NCBI RefSeq assembly: GCF_010727325.1 | Contig: NZ_AP022565.1 | Coordinates: forward strand, 1,798,001-1,862,000 | Direction: 5' to 3' | Length of the DNA stretch: 64,000 nt | DNA from: Mycolicibacterium alvei | Lineage (GTDB): Bacteria > Actinomycetota > Actinomycetes > Mycobacteriales > Mycobacteriaceae | Part shown: positions 59,616 to 64,000 of the stretch, one piece after another | Layout: the number at the start of each line of letters is the position of its first letter | How positions within the stretch are numbered: position 1 is the stretch's first letter | The notes under the pieces: generated by a model | What the model was told of the DNA's origin: nothing | What the model saw: only the letters and a program-made list of their open reading frames with translations | The model's database searches: none | Translations under genes and position numbers: made by a program

Positions 59616-60598
59616 TTCTTCGGCTCCTGCGCCGTGACGGCCTGCGCCTGCGCGACGACGTCTGGGTGGATCACGTCGCCCGCAGCGGCGATCGATGCGT
59701 CAGACGCTGTCACCACCCCGGCCCGGCGCAGCGCACGCACCACGCGGACCCGCAACCGTCTGCCCACATCGAACTGTTTGCCCGGCAGGGTGCGCGCGAC
59801 CATCCGCAGGTTGACGGTGTCGAGTCCGATGCTCTCGACACCCATCAGCTGGGGTTTGTCGAGCAACAGCTTGGACAGCTCGCCGTCCTCGGCCGCCTTC
59901 TCGGCGACGTCGTTGAGCACGTCGTTGAGCACGTCGTTGACCACGTTGAGGTCCACGCCCACCGGTACCGGGATGTCGACGACCGCGCGCGCCCAGTCCT
60001 TGGACAGGTTCAGCGCCTTCACGATCTGCCCGTTGGGCACGGTGTACATCTCGCCCTCGGATGAGCGCAGCTTGGTGACCCGCAGCGTGACGTCCTCGAC
60101 CGTGCCCTCGGCTTCGTTGGCCGCCGCGATGGTCAACCTCACGAGGTCGCCGAAGCCGTACTGCTTCTCGGTGATGATGAAGAAGCCGGCAAGCAGGTCC
60201 TGCACGATGCGCTGCGCACCGAAACCCAGCGCGGCGCCGAGCACTGCGGCCGGGGCGACCAGGGAGGCGACCGGCACCTCGAGGGCGTCGGTGACCTCGA
60301 CGAGCACGATGATGAACAGGACCGCCACCGACACCCACGAGATCACCGAGGCGACCGCCTGCCGGTGCTTGGCGCTCTCCGAGCGCACCAGCTGATCACT
60401 TTCCTGGTACTCGGCGTCGATCCGGCGCACCACCCGTTGCGCGGCCCAGTTGATGAATCGCGCCGCCAGCAGGCCGCCGATGATCAGCAGGGCGATCCGC
60501 AGCCCGGTGGTCAGAATCCACACACCGATCTCGCCGGCCCAGAAATCGTGCCAACGGGCGGCGAGGGACATGGTCAACAGCGTATTAGTCGTCGTCAT
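59612..60598 (-). CDS. Mechanosensitive ion channel, MscS family
   Basis: A 328-aa protein with three transmembrane helices (about 30-50, 80-100, 110-130). The pore helix [38 protein letters not shown] is the MscS TM3 signature; the cytoplasmic beta domain follows ([34 protein letters not shown]). It opens under membrane tension to release osmolytes. A 12-bp triplicated repeat (59907-59942) encodes [10 protein letters not shown] in the C-terminal region. It overlaps prfB by 14 bp. Confidence 0.9.
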   Translation of the reverse strand: MTTTNTLLTMSLAARWHDFWAGEIGVWILTTGLRIALLIIGGLLAARFINWAAQRVVRRIDAEYQESDQLVRSESAKHRQAVASVISWVSVAVLFIIVLVEVTDALEVPVASLVAPAAVLGAALGFGAQRIVQDLLAGFFIITEKQYGFGDLVRLTIAAANEAEGTVEDVTLRVTKLRSSEGEMYTVPNGQIVKALNLSKDWARAVVDIPVPVGVDLNVVNDVLNDVLNDVAEKAAEDGELSKLLLDKPQLMGVESIGLDTVNLRMVARTLPGKQFDVGRRLRVRVVRALRRAGVVTASDASIAAAGDVIHPDVVAQAQAVTAQEPKK

Positions 60599-61694
60599 CT
60601 TTTCTGTTGCGCCATCTGATCCCGGCCTCCAGGAATCCGTCGATGTCCCCGTCGAGGACCGTGCTCGGATTTCCGACCTCGTACTCAGTGCGGAGATCCT
60701 TCACCATCTGATAGGGGTGCAGCACATAGGAGCGCATCTGGTTGCCCCATGAGCTGCCGCCGTCGCCCTTGAGCGCGTCCATCTCGGCGCGTTCTTCCAA
60801 ACGCTTGCGTTCCAGCAGCCGTGCCTGCAGAACCCGCATCGCCGCGACCTTGTTCTGCAGCTGCGACTTCTCGTTCTGACAGGTCACCACGATGCCGGAG
60901 GGGACGTGGGTGAGCCGGACCGCGGAGTCGGTGGTGTTCACCGACTGTCCACCCGGGCCGCTGGACCGGTACACGTCGACGCGGAGGTCGCCTTCGGGGA
61001 TCTCGATGTGGTCCGTGGTCTCCACGACCGGGAGTACCTCGACGTCGGCGAACGAGGTCTGGCGCCGGCTCTGATTGTCGAACGGGCTGATGCGCACCAG
61101 CCGGTGGGTGCCCTGCTCGACCGACAGGGTGCCGTAGGCGAACGGGGCGTGCACGGCGAAGGTCGCGCTCTTGATCCCGGCTTCCTCGGCGTAGGACGTA
61201 TCGAACACCTCGACCGGGTAGTCATGCTTCTCGGCCCATCGGATGTACATCCGCATCAGCATCTCGGCCCAGTCCGCGGCGTCGACGCCACCCGCGCCGG
61301 AGCGGATCGTGACGACGGCCTCCCGCTCGTCGTACTCCCCCGACAGCAGGGTGCGGACCTCGAGGGTCTCGATCTCTTCGCGAAGCTTGGCGAGCTCGGC
61401 ATCGGCCTCGGCGAGCTCGTCTTCGCCACCCTCTTCGGCTGCCAGCTCGAACAGCACCGGCACATCCTCGACTCGCTGACGCAGTTCCTGCACCCTGCGC
61501 AGTTCACTCTGCGCATGCGAGAGGTCGCTGGTGACCTTCTGGGCCCGCGACTGGTCGTCCCAGAGCTTCGGATCGGACGCCTGCTGCTCGAGCATGTCGA
61601 TCCGCTGGCGCAGGCCATCGATGTCGAGCACCCGCTCCACGGTCGTCAAGGTGGTGTCGAGTGCGGCTATGGCGGCTTGGCGGTCTGGATCCAC
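60585..61694 (-). CDS. prfB: Peptide chain release factor 2
   Basis: 369 aa from GTG 61692-61694. It recognises UGA/UAA stop codons and triggers peptide release. [24 protein letters not shown] carries the GGQ catalytic motif; the stop-codon recognition region has SPFD. The frame is continuous, so the programmed +1 frameshift near codon 25 known from many bacteria is absent. First gene of the prfB-mscS-(Pro-rich)-ftsE-ftsX-smpB run; divergent from fprA. Confidence 0.96.
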   Translation of the reverse strand: MDPDRQAAIAALDTTLTTVERVLDIDGLRQRIDMLEQQASDPKLWDDQSRAQKVTSDLSHAQSELRRVQELRQRVEDVPVLFELAAEEGGEDELAEADAELAKLREEIETLEVRTLLSGEYDEREAVVTIRSGAGGVDAADWAEMLMRMYIRWAEKHDYPVEVFDTSYAEEAGIKSATFAVHAPFAYGTLSVEQGTHRLVRISPFDNQSRRQTSFADVEVLPVVETTDHIEIPEGDLRVDVYRSSGPGGQSVNTTDSAVRLTHVPSGIVVTCQNEKSQLQNKVAAMRVLQARLLERKRLEERAEMDALKGDGGSSWGNQMRSYVLHPYQMVKDLRTEYEVGNPSTVLDGDIDGFLEAGIRWRNRKDDDD

Positions 61695-61845
61695 GAATGT
61701 TCAGGGTACCCGGCGCGATTTCGGCGGCAGTTCTCTCCGACTCGCGGCAGCGCCGACGATCTGTGTTTAAAGTCGGGTGGTACTCGGCCCAGCACGTCAT
61801 CGGCCGGGTCTGTGACGGTTTTTCCGCTCGTTAAGAAGGCAGGGT

Positions 61846-63216
61846 ATGCGCCCATATCACGTAGCGATCGTCGGCTCCGGCCCTTCGGGGTTCTTTGCTG
61901 CCGCATCGTTGCTGAAGTTCGCCGATCTCCCCGACTCTGATCGCGACGTCCGCGTCGACATGCTCGAGATGCTGCCGACCCCGTGGGGGCTGGTGCGCTC
62001 GGGGGTGGCACCCGACCATCCGAAGATCAAGTCGATCAGCGCGCAGTTCGACAAGATCGCGGCCGATCCCCGGTTCCGGTTCTTCGGCAACATCAAGGTC
62101 GGCGAGCACGTCACGCCGGCCGAGTTGGCACAACGCTACGACTCGGTGGTCTATGCCATCGGTGCACAGTCCGACCGGGCCCTGCACATTCCCGGGGAGG
62201 AGTTGCCCGGCAGTGTGGCCGCGGTGGATTTCGTCGGCTGGTACAACGCCCATCCGCATTTCACCGGTATGGCACCCAATCTGGCGGGCGGGCGGGCGGT
62301 GGTGGTCGGTAACGGCAACGTCGCCCTCGATGTGGCTCGCATCCTGGTCAGCGACCCACAAGCCCTGGCCAACACCGACATCGCCGAACACGCGCTGGCC
62401 TCGCTGGACACCCGCGGGGTGGAAGAGGTGGTCGTGATCGGACGCCGCGGGCCGTTGCAGGCGACGTTCACGACACTGGAACTGCGCGAACTGGGCGACA
62501 TGGAGGGGCTGGGAGACGTCGACGTCATCCTCGACCCGGCCGATTTCGCGGACATCACCGACGACGATCTCGAAGCCGCGGGTAAGACCGTCAAACAGAA
62601 CATCAAGGCGCTGCGCAAGTACATCGACCAGCCGCCCCAAGAAACCAAGCGGCGCATCGTGTTCCGCTTCTGCACCTCCCCCATCGAATTGCGCGGTGAG
62701 GATCGGGTCGAGTCGATTGTGCTGGGCCGCAACCAGCTTGTCCGCGATGAGGACGGGCGCATGGCGGCCAAGGACACCGGGGAACGCGAGGAGCTGCCGG
62801 TCCAGCTGGTGGTGCGGGCGGTCGGCTACCGCGGCGTACCCACGCCGGGGCTTCCGTTCGACGAACGCTCCGGCACGATCCCGCACACCGACGGGCGCAT
62901 CGACGGCAGCCGCAACGAATACGTGGTGGGTTGGATCAAGCGGGGACCCTCCGGCGTGATCGGCAGCAATAAGAAAGACTCGCAGGACACCGTCGATACC
63001 CTGCTCGGCGATCTTCGGGCCGGCGGAATTGAAGAGCGAGGCCCCGAATACGCCAACGAACTGGCCGAGTGGCTGCTGGAACACCAGCCCGCCCTCGTCA
63101 CCAACGCACACTGGCAGCTGATCGATGCGCACGAGCGGGCCGCCGGCGAGTCGGTCGGGCGGCCTCGCGTCAAGCTGGCGAGTGTGGCCGAACTGCTGCG
63201 GGTCGGCCACGCCTGA
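61846..63216 (+). CDS. fprA: NADPH-ferredoxin reductase FprA
   Basis: A 456-aa adrenodoxin reductase-type flavoprotein. FAD motif VAIVGSGPSGFFAAASLL (about 5-22), LPTPWGLVRSGVAPDHPKIK, and NADPH motif VVVGNGNVALDVARIL (about 152-167) followed by IGRRGPLQATFTTLELREL are diagnostic. It transfers electrons from NADPH to ferredoxins that serve cytochromes P450 and other enzymes. Its stop abuts the convergent stop of the next gene (TGA/TCA). Confidence 0.96.
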   Translation: MRPYHVAIVGSGPSGFFAAASLLKFADLPDSDRDVRVDMLEMLPTPWGLVRSGVAPDHPKIKSISAQFDKIAADPRFRFFGNIKVGEHVTPAELAQRYDSVVYAIGAQSDRALHIPGEELPGSVAAVDFVGWYNAHPHFTGMAPNLAGGRAVVVGNGNVALDVARILVSDPQALANTDIAEHALASLDTRGVEEVVVIGRRGPLQATFTTLELRELGDMEGLGDVDVILDPADFADITDDDLEAAGKTVKQNIKALRKYIDQPPQETKRRIVFRFCTSPIELRGEDRVESIVLGRNQLVRDEDGRMAAKDTGEREELPVQLVVRAVGYRGVPTPGLPFDERSGTIPHTDGRIDGSRNEYVVGWIKRGPSGVIGSNKKDSQDTVDTLLGDLRAGGIEERGPEYANELAEWLLEHQPALVTNAHWQLIDAHERAAGESVGRPRVKLASVAELLRVGHA

Positions 63217-63549
63217 TCAGGCCGGTGGCGGCTCCGCGGGCGCGAAGGCCCATTTGTCCGGATTGCCCGGCGAGTAGACGACGGGGAACAACGCGCCCAT
63301 GGCCGGCCAGTCGTTCACGTCGACGGCCATCCTCTGGTACACGACGTGCTCGCTGACGGTCGGCCCGGTGATGACGCCGGTGATCGTGACGTACTGCTCC
63401 CCCGTGACGTCCGGGCGCGGACTCACCCCGGTCACCAGCAACGTGCCGTGCGCCAGCTCACCGCGAATTCCCCGGTGCCGCATGATCCGTGGCGCCAGCA
63501 ACAGCACCAGCGCACCCACGAGCAAGAGAAGTATGCCGAATTCCCACAC
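63217..63549 (-). CDS. Small single-pass membrane protein, conserved
   Basis: 110 aa from GTG 63547-63549, chosen because the transmembrane helix (residues 3-20, [18 protein letters not shown]) then starts at the N-terminus. The rest is an extracytoplasmic or cytoplasmic beta-rich domain ([28 protein letters not shown]... [13 protein letters not shown]). No characterised family is recognised. It is divergent from hisN. Confidence 0.7.
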   Translation of the reverse strand: MWEFGILLLLVGALVLLLAPRIMRHRGIRGELAHGTLLVTGVSPRPDVTGEQYVTITGVITGPTVSEHVVYQRMAVDVNDWPAMGALFPVVYSPGNPDKWAFAPAEPPPA

Positions 63550-63572
63550 CAGGCCATGGTAGGACTGCACGC

Positions 63573-64000
63573 ATGGGTAGCACCGCAGAAGACATGGCAT
63601 TGGCCCTCGACTTGGCCGATCAGGCCGATGCACTCACCATGGATCGCTTCGGCGCGCTCGATCTGCACATCGAGACCAAACCCGACCTGACCCCGGTCAC
63701 CGACGCCGACCGCGGAGCCGAGGAAGCACTGCGTGCCGCACTGGCAGCAGCCCGGCCCGACGACACGGTGTTCGGCGAAGAGTTCGGTGGGACAACGACA
63801 TTGACCGGACGTCAATGGGTGATCGATCCGATCGACGGAACCAAGAACTTCGTCCGTGGCGTTCCGGTGTGGTGCACCTTGATCGCGCTGCTCGAAGACG
63901 GTGTCCCGACCGTCGGCGTGGTGAGTGCACCGGCACTGGCCCGGAGATGGTGGGCGGGCCTGGGTCAGGGCGCGTTCGGTTCGTTCGCCGGGACGACCCG
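63573..64000 (+). CDS. hisN: Histidinol-phosphate phosphatase (inositol monophosphatase family), 5' part
   Basis: The frame begins at ATG 63573 and is open to the window end, giving 142 residues of a ~260-aa protein. Metal-binding motifs are present: FGEEFGG (Glu), [15 protein letters not shown] (DPIDGT), and [15 protein letters not shown] at the N-terminus. In actinobacteria this IMPase-like enzyme removes phosphate from L-histidinol phosphate in histidine synthesis. The C-terminal WDxAA motif lies outside the window. Confidence 0.88.
   Translation, partial: MGSTAEDMALALDLADQADALTMDRFGALDLHIETKPDLTPVTDADRGAEEALRAALAAARPDDTVFGEEFGGTTTLTGRQWVIDPIDGTKNFVRGVPVWCTLIALLEDGVPTVGVVSAPALARRWWAGLGQGAFGSFAGTT

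Noticed and set aside
59881..59960. Short regularly spaced repeats as a CRISPR array
   Set aside because: They are contiguous 12-bp coding repeats within mscS without spacers.
61594..61694. Programmed frameshift in prfB
   Set aside because: The frame is continuous from the GTG start through the GGQ motif, with no in-frame TGA near codon 25.
61831..63210. 459-codon minus-strand open frame
   Set aside because: It is antisense to fprA, which has unmistakable FAD and NADPH motifs.

Overview
The window is high-GC chromosomal DNA from a mycobacterium, most likely a fast-growing environmental Mycolicibacterium. Supporting signs are a tmRNA whose tag reads ADSNQRDYALAA (close to the known mycobacterial tag), mbtK, an MmpL transporter, a REP13E12-type DUF222/HNH protein, cutinase, and two gene orders that I recall from M. 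tuberculosis: pgm / crcB-crcB-DUF190, and fprA / prfB-mscS-(Pro-rich)-ftsE-ftsX-smpB-ssrA. No rRNA operon, CRISPR array or prophage is visible.

Layout. 0-9.7 kb: the end of a DUF294-type protein coupled to a Fic protein; a TetR gene divergent from a methyltransferase/FAD-monooxygenase pair with two matching operators, the monooxygenase being frameshifted; a Pth2-like protein; a REP13E12 protein; a TrkA-type protein divergent from a K+/H+ antiporter; a small Lys/Ala-rich protein behind a LexA-like box; and a PD-(D/E)XK nuclease-like protein beside tRNA-Ala(GGC). 9.9-19.5 kb: MFS transporter, phosphoglucomutase, hemerythrin protein, a large SARP/AAA regulator, a double fluoride exporter with DUF190, and mbtK. 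20-24 kb: a GlcNAc uptake and catabolism locus (EIIA-nagB-nagA divergent from EIIBC). 24-41.8 kb: secreted and membrane proteins, two TetR-controlled divergent loci (metal-dependent hydrolase; amidohydrolase versus Rieske oxygenase/TetR/luciferase-like oxidoreductase), a DUF4185 arabinanase candidate, an MmpL transporter, an orphan histidine kinase and a cutinase. 42-50.5 kb: a large subtilase without signal peptide, arylsulfatase, a DUF1254 lipoprotein, a small secreted protein and an AraC regulator.

50.5-56.4 kb holds a compact mobile element: three overlapping tyrosine-recombinase-family genes plus a small DUF6262/TnpC-like gene, Tn554-like in organisation and with no visible cargo. It lies directly downstream of the 3' end of ssrA and in the same orientation. 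The leader of its first recombinase gene can form a 15-bp RNA helix that buries a perfect Shine-Dalgarno sequence. This is the most distinctive feature of the window.

56.4-64 kb is the conserved core block: ssrA, smpB (trans-translation); ftsX, ftsE (septal peptidoglycan hydrolase control); a Pro/Thr-rich membrane protein; MscS; prfB; then fprA, a small membrane protein and the start of hisN. All calls come from reading the sequence and from knowledge of the families; no database search was run.
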